From assembly GCA_964443825.1 (NCBI GenBank), contig CAYUEV010000026.1, positions 1 through 22,604 on the forward strand: a DNA stretch of 22,604 bases, in the 5' to 3' direction. Source of the DNA: UBA1081 sp964443825 (lineage in GTDB: Bacteria > Bacillota > Clostridia > Oscillospirales > Acutalibacteraceae). How positions within the stretch are numbered: the stretch's first letter is position 1; each line of letters opens with the position of its first letter. Position numbers and translations under genes: made by a program. The notes under the pieces were generated by a model. The model searched no databases. It was not told where the DNA came from and saw only the letters and a list, made by a program, of their open reading frames with translations. Positions 1 to 8,185 of the stretch are shown piece after piece.

Positions 1-159
1 GCTTCCGACGCGAGAATCGCTTTAAGAATTTCCGCGAAACTTCATACCCCGACGGAAACGGAAATTCTCGCTTCCGACGCCGACAAGAACGGCTCAATCA
101 CCGCATCCGACGCCAGGATTATTTTAAGATTCTCGGCGAAACTCCAAAGTTCATTCTAA
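1..159 (+). CDS. C-terminus of a dockerin-type protein (partial, 5' end outside window)
   Basis: Frame 1 is open from the first base to a TAA at 157-159 and gives 52 residues. It contains one complete and one partial dockerin-like repeat. The complete one reads DADKNGSITASDARIILR, the DxDxNGxIxxxD calcium loop followed by the helix usual in type I dockerins. The partial one (ASDARIALRISAKL) is its N-terminal copy. Dockerins bind cohesins on scaffoldins or on cell-surface proteins, so the missing upstream part is probably a secreted enzyme or adhesin. The catalytic part is outside the window, so no enzyme function can be given. Two hairpins follow the stop. The dockerin call is strong and the parent protein is unknown. 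Confidence 0.8.
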   Translation, partial: ASDARIALRISAKLHTPTETEILASDADKNGSITASDARIILRFSAKLQSSF

Positions 160-183
160 AGTCTTAAATCTATTTGATATTTT

Positions 184-208
184 AGCGGGGTCATACGATC
201 CCGCTTTT
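184..208 (+). terminator. Hairpin terminator after the dockerin gene
   Basis: AGCGGGG (184-190) pairs with TCCCGCT (199-205), with one G-T wobble, around an 8-base loop. A short T run (TTTT) follows. It starts 25 bases after the stop of the dockerin gene on the same strand. Confidence 0.6.
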
Positions 209-227
209 AGTTTAAGGCGAGAAATTT

Positions 228-262
228 AAGCCCCTTTAAACCGAAAAGCTTAAAAGGGGCTT
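228..262. terminator. Hairpin between converging genes, possible bidirectional terminator
   Basis: AAGCCCCTTTAA (228-239) pairs with TTAAAAGGGGCTT (250-262) with a short bulge, giving a long stem between the ends of two convergent genes (stops at 159 on + and 289 on -). The T run is weak on both strands, so termination is inferred from position and stem strength. Confidence 0.6.
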
Positions 263-288
263 AATTATATCGATAAATCATCGAGATT

Positions 289-2160
289 TTAATATTTTTT
301 TATTCTTACGCCATACGTATAGGTACTTGTGTATCTGTAGTTAAAAAACTGATCGTAATTTTTATCGGTGTAGTCGTAAGATAATTTAAAGTGATCTCCC
401 GTAAAAGTAAGCGTCACCCCGGAAGCTATGGTTGTGGAATTGGGAGCGGATTTAAGGTCCTTGTTAATGTGAACCGAAATTTTGGTTGATCTGATGTATG
501 CGCCAATGGAGGAGTAATTAGTGCATCTCGTATAATCCGCCGCACCTTTTATTTTAACCGATCCGTCGCTGTTTATAACGCATTTAATATCTACATAGTG
601 GTTGTAATTTATGTCGTCTCTGGACCATTCATAAGAGGTTCCGAAAGTTTTGGGTATTTCGCTTGTTGCAATTTTACTGTCTGTGGCCCGCCATTTTCCG
701 CACATTTTTACAAAAACGCTGTATTTTTTAAGAAGAGCTCTTCTGTCGGCGACTTTTATATTTTTGTAAACGTAATTTTCAGGGAGTTTTCCGTATATCT
801 CGTTAGCGCTGTTAAGATAGCCGTTTTTCATATGCTTTTCGGCTTCTTCCACATAGCAGACGTTAATCATCTCCGCCGCGTCTTTGTAGTCCCCGGCTTT
901 TGTAAAGGCGTTTCTCGCCTCGCCGTAATCTTTTTTGTTTAAGAGGACGAAGCCGTTTTGATAGAACGATTCTTTAAGCCGCTCTTTAGAGTCCTCCACG
1001 CCGCCCGCGGTAGAAAAACACAGTATCGCCTCGCTGTATTTTTTGCCGGCAAGATTTATCATGCCCGCGGCGTACTGTTTATATTTTTTGCCCGTTTCGT
1101 CGGTAAGTTTAGAAAACGCTTCTTCTGCGCTTTTGTAATCTTTAACGGATAATAGACCTTTTCCGGCTTCTATTGCTTTCTTTTTAGCGTCTTTATAATT
1201 CCCGGCGTTAATGAACTTTTCCGCCGATTCTTTATATTTTTTCTCGCTCAAAAGTTTCGTCCCGTCGGCGTAAAACCCCGCGAGTTTTGATTCGTTGGCT
1301 CTTTCGGGAGCGTCCTTAAAATCGCCCGCGCTTAAAAATCGGCTTTCGGCTTTAGAAAAATCCTCTTTTTTAAAAGCGCTGCTTCCCAAGGCGTAGTTGA
1401 TTGAAGGCGCTATGACGAAAATAATAAGCAAGGTAATGGCTAAAACAGCCGCCGCGCCCGAAGCCGCGGTTATTATTTTCTTTTTAGTTTTCTTTTTTAA
1501 AGACGATACTTTTTCTCCGCAGGATTTCAGCCTCTCGGGAGCGTCCTTGTAATCGCCGAGTTTTTTATATTTTTCCGCCGCCGATTTAAAGTCGTCGGCA
1601 TTAGACGCTTTTTCCTCTTCCTCTGTCGCTAACGGGTAAAGCTTTTCGCGAAACGCTTCCCGGTATTCCGAGGCGAGTTGCCGGGAATCGCGGTAATCGC
1701 CTAAAGACTCAAACTCTTTAACAATTTGTTCGAGTTCCGTGATTTCCAACGCGTCTTTTTGTTTATTTAATAACGCGTTATAAGCGTTTTCGAGTTTTTC
1801 TTCCTCTGTTTTCTCTTCCCAAACGGCGGCGCATGATTCCGCCATTTCCTTAGCGTCTTTGTAATTTACGTTAAAAATCTCAAATTTATTTTTTAAGGAC
1901 AGATACTCGCTAGCCTTAGTCGCCGATTCCTTTTGTTTGATAAGATCGTCGTATGCCGCGTCTATTTTCGGAAAATCGGCGGGCTGCAAGTTAAGCCCCT
2001 CAAGACTAAAGCCGCAGTACGCGCACGACTGAGCGCCGAGTTTCGCGATATTGCCGCATTCGGGGCAAACGCCTACAATCGGCGCGAAGCCGCAATGCGG
2101 ACAGGCTTTAAGGGTATCGGAATAATCGTTTCCGCAGTTTACGCATTTAAAAATCGCCAT
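289..2160 (-). CDS. Membrane protein with double zinc ribbon and degenerate TPR-like repeats
   Basis: This 623-residue protein starts with two zinc ribbons (C6-C9/C20-C23 and C32-C35/C46-C49). A helical, charged region follows (about 60-225), then a lysine-rich stretch and one membrane segment (about 229-253). By the positive-inside rule the ribbons should be cytoplasmic and the rest outside. Residues 255-455 hold five or six degenerate TPR/Sel1-like units, each built on a KKDYxxAxxxFxxAGDYKDA pattern; one similar unit (about 196-213) precedes the membrane segment. The last 140 residues are beta-rich and unassigned. Start: GAGGCG lies upstream of ATG 2160, below a consensus promoter. Such zinc-ribbon/TPR membrane proteins are common in Clostridia, but I know no established function. 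A sensing or scaffolding role is only a guess. Confidence 0.85.
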   Translation of the reverse strand: MAIFKCVNCGNDYSDTLKACPHCGFAPIVGVCPECGNIAKLGAQSCAYCGFSLEGLNLQPADFPKIDAAYDDLIKQKESATKASEYLSLKNKFEIFNVNYKDAKEMAESCAAVWEEKTEEEKLENAYNALLNKQKDALEITELEQIVKEFESLGDYRDSRQLASEYREAFREKLYPLATEEEEKASNADDFKSAAEKYKKLGDYKDAPERLKSCGEKVSSLKKKTKKKIITAASGAAAVLAITLLIIFVIAPSINYALGSSAFKKEDFSKAESRFLSAGDFKDAPERANESKLAGFYADGTKLLSEKKYKESAEKFINAGNYKDAKKKAIEAGKGLLSVKDYKSAEEAFSKLTDETGKKYKQYAAGMINLAGKKYSEAILCFSTAGGVEDSKERLKESFYQNGFVLLNKKDYGEARNAFTKAGDYKDAAEMINVCYVEEAEKHMKNGYLNSANEIYGKLPENYVYKNIKVADRRALLKKYSVFVKMCGKWRATDSKIATSEIPKTFGTSYEWSRDDINYNHYVDIKCVINSDGSVKIKGAADYTRCTNYSSIGAYIRSTKISVHINKDLKSAPNSTTIASGVTLTFTGDHFKLSYDYTDKNYDQFFNYRYTSTYTYGVRIKKY

Positions 2161-2222
2161 TGTTATCGCCTCATTTTAAAAAAATAACGAGAAGACCGGG
2201 TTTTTTTACTCGCTTAAAGCGT

Positions 2223-2251
2223 ATTATACGTTTTTTGTTGCGTAATGTCAA
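2223..2251 (-). promoter_or_regulatory. Consensus sigma-A promoter for the zinc-ribbon protein
   Basis: On the minus strand, TTGACA (2251-2246) and TATAAT (2228-2223) are separated by exactly 17 bases. Both hexamers match the consensus perfectly. This predicts a leader of about 55 bases before ATG 2160 and strong, probably constitutive expression. Confidence 0.85.
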
Positions 2252-2386
2252 GAAAAATCGGTTGCGTCATAGCGAAAATTTTTATTCCGCAACGATTTTG
2301 ACAATAAAAAATTTTACGGCGCTTTAAGGTTGCTTAAGTACGACAAAATTTGTATGTAAAAAATTGATAATGATTTAATTTTTTTG

Positions 2387-2415
2387 TTGATTTTTTATTT
2401 TTGGGGCGGTATAAT
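2387..2415 (+). promoter_or_regulatory. Sigma-A promoter for the large exported protein
   Basis: TTGATT (2387-2392), a 17-base spacer and TATAAT (2410-2415). The -10 is perfect and the -35 matches four of six. The implied start is near 2422, leaving an untranslated leader of about 220 bases. Confidence 0.75.
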
Positions 2416-2641
2416 GTTATCGTTAAAGTGGGTTAAAGTATTTTTAGCCGGAAGATTACGCGCGGCGAGTTTGTTTTATAAGGGGAATTCGCCTTTTAAA
2501 TGGAAGCGTTTTTTATTTAAATGGCGACGTTTTTAGGGAAAGTTCGTTTCATAAAGAGTTTTGCGTTTAAATCAAAGGGCTTTACATGGAGCTTTCGGTT
2601 AAAACAAATTTCAAGCGCGAAGCGAAAGAAGGTTTTTAATC
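2416..2641 (+). other. Long leader before the large exported protein
   Basis: About 220 bases lie between the predicted transcription start and ATG 2642. I recognise no riboswitch consensus. There is a near-repeat in which TTTAAATGGAAGCG (around 2496) resembles TTTAAATGGCGACG (around 2517), and a small imperfect palindrome around GAATTC (about 2485). An upstream ATG at 2521 opens a frame overlapping the main gene, but it has no convincing ribosome site and I do not call it. The AGAAGG before ATG 2642 serves the main gene. Confidence 0.45.
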
Positions 2642-5600
2642 ATGCGAAACGGCAGAACAAAAAAAGCGGGCAAGCAGGCGCTCGCGATTTTGCTGTCGGC
2701 GGTTATGATCGCGGCCGTATTTGTCCCGTCGGTTACGGCTTACGCGATTAACGTCGACACAACGAAGTTAGCCGAAGATACTTATGTTACTTCTCAGACG
2801 AATTACACGATAGCTCCCGGTATAACCGAGTCGCAAATCACCCTTAACAACGGAAGCGGTTCCAACCAGGTCAAGGTTTGCGCGGCCGAGGTTGACCTTA
2901 ATAACCCCTACAACTCCGTAATAGCGTCGTACAAAAATTACGACGGCACGAGCTGGGGTATGCAAAAGGTAAGGGATCAAGCGGCCGCGGCGGAGAAAAA
3001 GCTCGGCACAAACGTCGTCGCGGGAGTAAACGCCGACCTTTTCAATATGCAGACGGGCGCCCCGTTCGGCTCTCTCGTCATGAACGGCGTCAGGTACAAT
3101 ACCAATAACTCCCAGCCTTATGTAGCCGTTTTAAAAGACGGCAGAGTCGTTATAAAAGAACCGGCCGACCCGGATTATCTCTCTTGCGCCGAGAACGCGA
3201 AAGAACTTGTCGGCGGATTCTATATTCTCGTTAAAAACGGCGAAGTTTCAAGCGACCCGCAAGTTACCGAGAATCCCGATTACATGCCCAGAACGGCGGT
3301 AGGCGTTACCAAAGACAATAAAGTTATAATATATACGGCGGACGGCCGTCAAGCCCCTTATTCATGCGGTCAAACTCCTCTTCAAGTCGCTCGCGTTATG
3401 GCGGCTTTGGGGTGCGAGTTCGCGCTTAACTTTGACGGCGGCGGATCAACGACGTTCCTCTCTCAGCATGAGGGAAGCGAAGAGCTTGAGTGCCGCAACA
3501 GCCCGTCCGACGGTATGGAGAGAACCGTTTCCACGGCTTTCCTCGTATGCACTTCCGCGAAGCCCACGGGCGTTTTTGACCACGCGTCCTTAACTCCCAA
3601 TAACGAAGTCTACACTCCCGATTCCACCGTTACTTTCGAGGCTCGCGGCGTCGATTCGTCGGGCGCGGGCGTGGCTCTTCCCGCCGACGGCAAGTTTATT
3701 TTAGCCGATAACTCATACGGCTCGATTACTCCCGAAGGCGTGTTTACCTCAACGGGCAAGGAGGGCGTCGTCACCGTAAATTATATGTCGGGAGGCAAAA
3801 AGAGCGGCGAGGTTTCGATTGAAATAAGAACGCCCGACTCGTTCTACGTGCCTAATAACGAGGTTTCGTTAGGATTCGAGGAGACCACCGATTTTTCAAT
3901 AGAAGCGAGGTACAACAGCAGAACCGTCAATATGAAGGACGGCGATATCGAGTGGTCGATAACCAACGAGGCGGGAGAGGATATATCAGGTCAGGCGGGT
4001 ACGTTTAACGGTCTTACGTTTACGACTTTCGACGGCGTTACCGTAAACGCTAAAATCACCGCCACTCTTAAATACAACAGATCCATAACCGCCGAGATTA
4101 AAGCGATAATCGGCGCCATGCCGGTAGTTCTTTACGACTTTGAAAACTACACTACCGATAAGCAGGCGGCGGAATCGAACCCAGATCTTCACTATATTCC
4201 GTCTTACACTATGCCCAATTGGGATTACAACAGAGGCGCCGATCCTGAAGCCACAAAACAAAAACAGGAGTTCTACGAGCAGGGCTATCCTTTATACAGC
4301 TGGCCTAACTCGTCGCTCACGGATCAAAATTCAATGAAAACGTCCATAGTCTTTAAGGACGACGGCGCCCCCGTAAGATTCGGCGAAAGCTCGTTAAGAA
4401 TAGATTATGACTTCTCGACTTACACGGGAAGCGGCAACCCAAATAACTATGTGCGCGTTACGGATCCCGACTATAAATTCGAGGGTTCTCCCACGGCTAT
4501 AGGCGCCTGGGTGTACGTTCCCGAGGGCACGGCTAATTTCGCTCTGTATTTAAACTGCGCGACTTTCGCCGACGAAGAGAACGTCGATATGTCTTACGGA
4601 TGTATCACGGGGAGTACCGGCATAAACTGGACGGGCTGGAAATACGTCGAATTTAACCTTAACGACTCGTCAAATTACCACTCGGGACCCGCCTACGCGC
4701 CTTACGGCATGTATCAAGGGTGCGGCTTATTCTGGATATCTTATCAGCCCGGAGGTCCGTTGGGAGATAAGACGGCTTCCACCATTTACCTTGACAACAT
4801 TCAGCTCGTTTACGGCGCTAACACGGACGACGTAGACAACCCTAATATAAGATCGATATTCGCTTACAATTACGCCGAAGGTTTATCCAATACGGGCATA
4901 GTCGACGGCAAAACGGTATTCAACACGAATACTCTTACTTTACAGGCGAACGTAAACGAAGTCGAAGGCAAGTACATGACGGGACTCGACCCCGAATCCG
5001 CTAAAATGTACATAGACGGGGTAGACGTTACGGGCAACGAAAACTTCTTCTTTGAAGAGCACGACGGAGAACTTTATTTATACGACGCTGTTCTTCCAAA
5101 CGGCGTTCACAGCATAGAAGTCTCCATTTCAGACCTCTTCGGCAACACTACTACCGAAACGAGGTACTTTACCGTAAAAGGCGAGAGTAAGAGTACCGAA
5201 GCGTCGTTCGAGGCGGTCGAGGAAGCGCCCGTGCTCGGCGAAAAATACAATCTCGCCATTAAATCAAACGACCCCGCCGATATACTTTCGGCGGACGTGG
5301 GAGTAAAGATTCTCTCTAACTTTACCACATACTGGGACGACTTCACCGTAGAGCCTTCCGAAAACTATGAGCTTGAGGGCGAAGCGACATACGATGATAA
5401 AGAAACGACTATTAACTTTAAGCTAAACAGAAAGGCGGACGCCGACCCCGCTAAAGACGACGGTACCCTAGGTAAAATTGTGATAAACGTACCGGCGGAC
5501 GTGCCGGAAGGGCTGCAGGTCACATACAGAGTGTCGAAAGGTGCCTTAACTTACAAGGAAGCGAAAGACAGCAAATTTACGGGGTCGTTCAGCGGAAAAA

Positions 5601-7876
5601 TCACCACCGAGTGCAAATCCCCGTTCGTCCTTAAAGTCGAAACGATGTTAGTGGGAGCGAGCGGCGGCAATATTTACGTTTACGACCAGGACGGCAATCC
5701 CGTTGAAGGCGCCAACGTTTACACTTCGGCGCAGGAGCCGGTGGGCGTGACGGACGCGGAAGGAAAAGTCTTTACCGATAAATTTACGGGCTCTTTAATG
5801 CAGTTCTCGATCTACGCCGAGAAAGACGGAAAACTCTCGTTCACGTTTAACGGTCAGAGCTTCACCTCCGGCGCTACGGAAGACGGTCTTCCCGCGTTTA
5901 TAAGGCAGAACGCGACCGTTAATCCCGCCGAAACAAAGAGTATTTCATGGATGTCCTCGCCTCTTAATAGTAAAGCGGCGGCAGTTGTGAAATACGCCGA
6001 GAAATCGGCTTACGACAGCGGCGGCGAGTCGGCTCTCACTGCTTTAAACGGCGAAAGCTACCTCTCCGAGATGTCGAGTTCCGCGCAATATACCACAAAC
6101 TACGCCGTAAGAATCAATAACGTAAATATTACGGGTCTTAAACCCAATACCGAGTACGCTTACCAAGTCGGCGACGGCGAGAAGATGAGCGAAATCAGAA
6201 CCTTTAAGACGGAACAGTATACAGAAGCGTTAAACTTCTTTGTAATAGGCGACACGCAGGCGACCGACACGACGAATTCGGATAAGATAGTAAAACTCTT
6301 GTCGGAGTCGGGCAAGGAATTCGCGTTCGGCATACAGACGGGCGACGCTGTCGACAACGGCGGCAACTACATGATGTGGGAGAACATCGCCAAAGTGTTC
6401 AGCGGCGACTTCTTAGGCTCTAAAGATTTAATTCAGGTTTTGGGCAACCACGAGTACTACGGCGACGCTACCGCCACAAACGCTTCGGAGTACTTCGATC
6501 TTCCCGGAACTAAAGACGGGGAAGCGCCTCTTTGCTACTCCACAAGCTACGCCAACGTTTACATAGCGGTAATTAACTACGGCGGTCTCAGCAATTACAG
6601 AAAAGCGACAGAATGGCTCGTGAAAGACGCGGCTCAATCCAACGCCACATGGAAGATTCTCGCGATGCACCAGCCCGCTTACTTTACAAATCCCGCCGGC
6701 AACTCCCTAGAAATGCAGGAGATTATATCGACGGCGGTTGATAAAGCCGGAATTGACTTTGTTTTCTCGGGTCACGACCACTCATACGCGAGAACCATGC
6801 CGCTGACGGGCGGAGAAGTAGACAATCAAAACGGAGCGGTTTACTACATCTGCGGTTCTACCGGGGAAAAATCTTATGACATAGTCGATAATAAGGATTT
6901 CCACTTTGACGCTTTAAACGGCGATTATAACGCGGTTTACATCACCGCGAGCGTCACCGATACGGAATTTGAAGTCGTTACGTATGATCTTTTAGGCGAC
7001 GGCACGTCCGCCATAATAGACACGTACACGATGACAAAAGAAGTGACTTGCACCGAGAACGGTCATGACTTTAGGCTTAACGGCGACTACTTAACCTGCG
7101 CTAAGTGCGGCTACAGTATACCAAAGAGCGGTTACACGGGATTCTTAAAAGACCCCGATACCGGCAAGATGAAGTACTTAATCGCCGGAGAAATCAAAAC
7201 GGGCTGGTTCGCTCTTGAGAAGGACTACTACTACTTTGACGCCGACGGCAATATGGTGACGGGAAGCGTTAAAGTCGACGGCAAGACTTACACGTTCGGC
7301 AGCGACGGCAAACTCACGAAAGGCGCCTTAGTAAAGGAAGGCAACGCTTACTACTATTATATCGCCGGAGAAAAACAGCGCGGCTGGCACATGATAGACG
7401 GCTATTGGTACTACTTCGACAGAGTTACGGGCTTTAAGATGGCTACGGGCAAGTACACCGTAAGCAACTCCGACGGAACCCTTAAACTCACTTACACTTT
7501 TGATAAAAACGGAAGACTTACCGGCGGCGCGTGGTCCGCTACTCAGGCCGGAACAAGTTACTATTGGGGGCCCGACCCTGTAAGAGGTCTTAAAGAGATA
7601 GGCGGCGAAACGTACTACTTCTACCCCGATACGACTTATATGTGCGTAAACGCGAGCGTCGCTATAGACGGCAAAGTTTACAGCTTCGACGAAGACGGCG
7701 TTTTCAGACACTATGGAGAACACGCCGACAACAACGGCGACGGCAAGTGCGATTTGTGCTTCCAGGAGGAAGAGAAGCAGCACGGCGTCTTTTGGAGACT
7801 CTTTGATTTACTGAGGAGATTCTTCTTAAGAATCAGGGATTTCTTTGTAAAAATCTTAGACCTCTTTAGAAAATAA
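2642..7876 (+). CDS. Exported phosphodiester glycosidase / purple-acid-phosphatase-like fusion with wall-binding repeats
   Basis: This 1744-residue protein begins with a signal peptide (1-35, cleavage near AYA). Domains in order: NAGPA/DUF2233 phosphodiester glycosidase (about 95-300, with GVNADLFN at 128-135 and NFDGGGST from 263); bacterial Ig-like (about 313-398); carbohydrate-binding-like beta domain (about 494-724, ending in DNIQLVYG); cohesin-like beta region (about 855-970); carboxypeptidase-regulatory-like domain (about 1005-1085); fibronectin-like N-domain of purple acid phosphatases (about 1088-1195); metallophosphoesterase (about 1197-1450). Metal-ligand motifs are complete: GDTQ (D1204), GD (D1235), GNHE (N1269-H1270), H1343 and GHDH (H1378, H1380). 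Wall-binding repeats start near G1521, G1581 and G1649. The tail carries a DxNxDGKCDxC motif and an amphipathic helix (1717-1744). Known NAGPA enzymes cleave sugar-1-phosphodiesters. I infer paired glycosidase and phosphatase action outside the cell on a phosphodiester glycan; the substrate is unknown. Confidence 0.88.
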   Translation: MRNGRTKKAGKQALAILLSAVMIAAVFVPSVTAYAINVDTTKLAEDTYVTSQTNYTIAPGITESQITLNNGSGSNQVKVCAAEVDLNNPYNSVIASYKNYDGTSWGMQKVRDQAAAAEKKLGTNVVAGVNADLFNMQTGAPFGSLVMNGVRYNTNNSQPYVAVLKDGRVVIKEPADPDYLSCAENAKELVGGFYILVKNGEVSSDPQVTENPDYMPRTAVGVTKDNKVIIYTADGRQAPYSCGQTPLQVARVMAALGCEFALNFDGGGSTTFLSQHEGSEELECRNSPSDGMERTVSTAFLVCTSAKPTGVFDHASLTPNNEVYTPDSTVTFEARGVDSSGAGVALPADGKFILADNSYGSITPEGVFTSTGKEGVVTVNYMSGGKKSGEVSIEIRTPDSFYVPNNEVSLGFEETTDFSIEARYNSRTVNMKDGDIEWSITNEAGEDISGQAGTFNGLTFTTFDGVTVNAKITATLKYNRSITAEIKAIIGAMPVVLYDFENYTTDKQAAESNPDLHYIPSYTMPNWDYNRGADPEATKQKQEFYEQGYPLYSWPNSSLTDQNSMKTSIVFKDDGAPVRFGESSLRIDYDFSTYTGSGNPNNYVRVTDPDYKFEGSPTAIGAWVYVPEGTANFALYLNCATFADEENVDMSYGCITGSTGINWTGWKYVEFNLNDSSNYHSGPAYAPYGMYQGCGLFWISYQPGGPLGDKTASTIYLDNIQLVYGANTDDVDNPNIRSIFAYNYAEGLSNTGIVDGKTVFNTNTLTLQANVNEVEGKYMTGLDPESAKMYIDGVDVTGNENFFFEEHDGELYLYDAVLPNGVHSIEVSISDLFGNTTTETRYFTVKGESKSTEASFEAVEEAPVLGEKYNLAIKSNDPADILSADVGVKILSNFTTYWDDFTVEPSENYELEGEATYDDKETTINFKLNRKADADPAKDDGTLGKIVINVPADVPEGLQVTYRVSKGALTYKEAKDSKFTGSFSGKITTECKSPFVLKVETMLVGASGGNIYVYDQDGNPVEGANVYTSAQEPVGVTDAEGKVFTDKFTGSLMQFSIYAEKDGKLSFTFNGQSFTSGATEDGLPAFIRQNATVNPAETKSISWMSSPLNSKAAAVVKYAEKSAYDSGGESALTALNGESYLSEMSSSAQYTTNYAVRINNVNITGLKPNTEYAYQVGDGEKMSEIRTFKTEQYTEALNFFVIGDTQATDTTNSDKIVKLLSESGKEFAFGIQTGDAVDNGGNYMMWENIAKVFSGDFLGSKDLIQVLGNHEYYGDATATNASEYFDLPGTKDGEAPLCYSTSYANVYIAVINYGGLSNYRKATEWLVKDAAQSNATWKILAMHQPAYFTNPAGNSLEMQEIISTAVDKAGIDFVFSGHDHSYARTMPLTGGEVDNQNGAVYYICGSTGEKSYDIVDNKDFHFDALNGDYNAVYITASVTDTEFEVVTYDLLGDGTSAIIDTYTMTKEVTCTENGHDFRLNGDYLTCAKCGYSIPKSGYTGFLKDPDTGKMKYLIAGEIKTGWFALEKDYYYFDADGNMVTGSVKVDGKTYTFGSDGKLTKGALVKEGNAYYYYIAGEKQRGWHMIDGYWYYFDRVTGFKMATGKYTVSNSDGTLKLTYTFDKNGRLTGGAWSATQAGTSYYWGPDPVRGLKEIGGETYYFYPDTTYMCVNASVAIDGKVYSFDEDGVFRHYGEHADNNGDGKCDLCFQEEEKQHGVFWRLFDLLRRFFLRIRDFFVKILDLFRK

Positions 7877-7889
7877 AGCATAAAATTAA

Positions 7890-7926
7890 CCCGTCCGAGG
7901 GACTGTTCCTTCGGGCGGGAGTTTTT
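7890..7926 (+). terminator. Terminator of the large exported protein gene
   Basis: A GC-rich hairpin (7890-7919) with arms CCCGTCCGAGGGA and TCCTTCGGGCGGG, including wobble pairs, is followed by GTTTTT. It starts 14 bases after the stop codon. Confidence 0.8.
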
Positions 7927-7931
7927 ACGCT

Positions 7932-7961
7932 AAAAAAACAGACCCTAAAAAATCAGGGTCT
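7932..7961 (-). terminator. Terminator of the tRNA-Ser pair
   Basis: On the minus strand AGACCCT (7961-7955) pairs perfectly with AGGGTCT (7946-7940) and is followed by seven T. It begins two bases after the encoded CCA of the first tRNA and faces the terminator of the convergent gene. Confidence 0.9.
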
Positions 7962-7962
7962 T

Positions 7963-8056
7963 TGGCGGAGAAGGAGAGACTCGAACTCTCGCGCCGGGGT
8001 TTAGCCGACCTACGCCCTTAGCAGGGGCGCCTCGTCACCAACTTGAGTACTTCTCC
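7963..8056 (-). tRNA. tRNA-Ser (GCU anticodon)
   Basis: The cloverleaf is complete. The acceptor stem GGAGAAG (8056-8050) pairs with CTTCTCC (7973-7967), followed by discriminator G and an encoded CCA (7965-7963). The anticodon stem CGCCC/GGGCG encloses loop CTGCTAA, giving anticodon GCU (8022-8020). The T stem is GAGAG/CTCTC around TTCGAGT. The long variable arm is the class II hallmark of serine tRNAs. It reads AGU and AGC codons and lies 23 bases downstream of the other tRNA-Ser. Confidence 0.96.
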
Positions 8057-8079
8057 GGGTAACTGTTATTAAATTGACC

Positions 8080-8169
8080 TGGCGGAGAGAGTGGGATTCG
8101 AACCCACGGTACCCGTAGGGTACGACGGTTTTCAAGACCGTTCCGTTATGACCGCTTCGGTATCTCTCC
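8080..8169 (-). tRNA. tRNA-Ser (UGA anticodon)
   Basis: Acceptor stem GGAGAGA (8169-8163) pairs with TCTCTCC (8090-8084), followed by discriminator G and encoded CCA (8082-8080). The anticodon stem ACGGT/ACCGT holds loop CTTGAAA, giving anticodon UGA (8134-8132). The variable arm GTACCC-TAC-GGGTAC is long and perfectly paired, as expected for a serine tRNA. The T stem is GTGGG/CCCAC. It is the first gene after the promoter and is co-transcribed with the GCU serine tRNA. Confidence 0.97.
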
Positions 8170-8185
8170 ACATAGCGCAATACAA

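Noticed and set aside
2424..2445. GTGGG followed by AAAG near the promoter, resembling MraZ-box repeats
   Set aside because: Only one GTGGG unit is present and no mraZ or division gene is nearby.
2521..2751. Upstream ATG frame of 76 residues overlapping the large protein start
   Set aside because: No ribosome site, out of frame with the main gene and no protein-like features. The main start has AGAAGG and a signal peptide.
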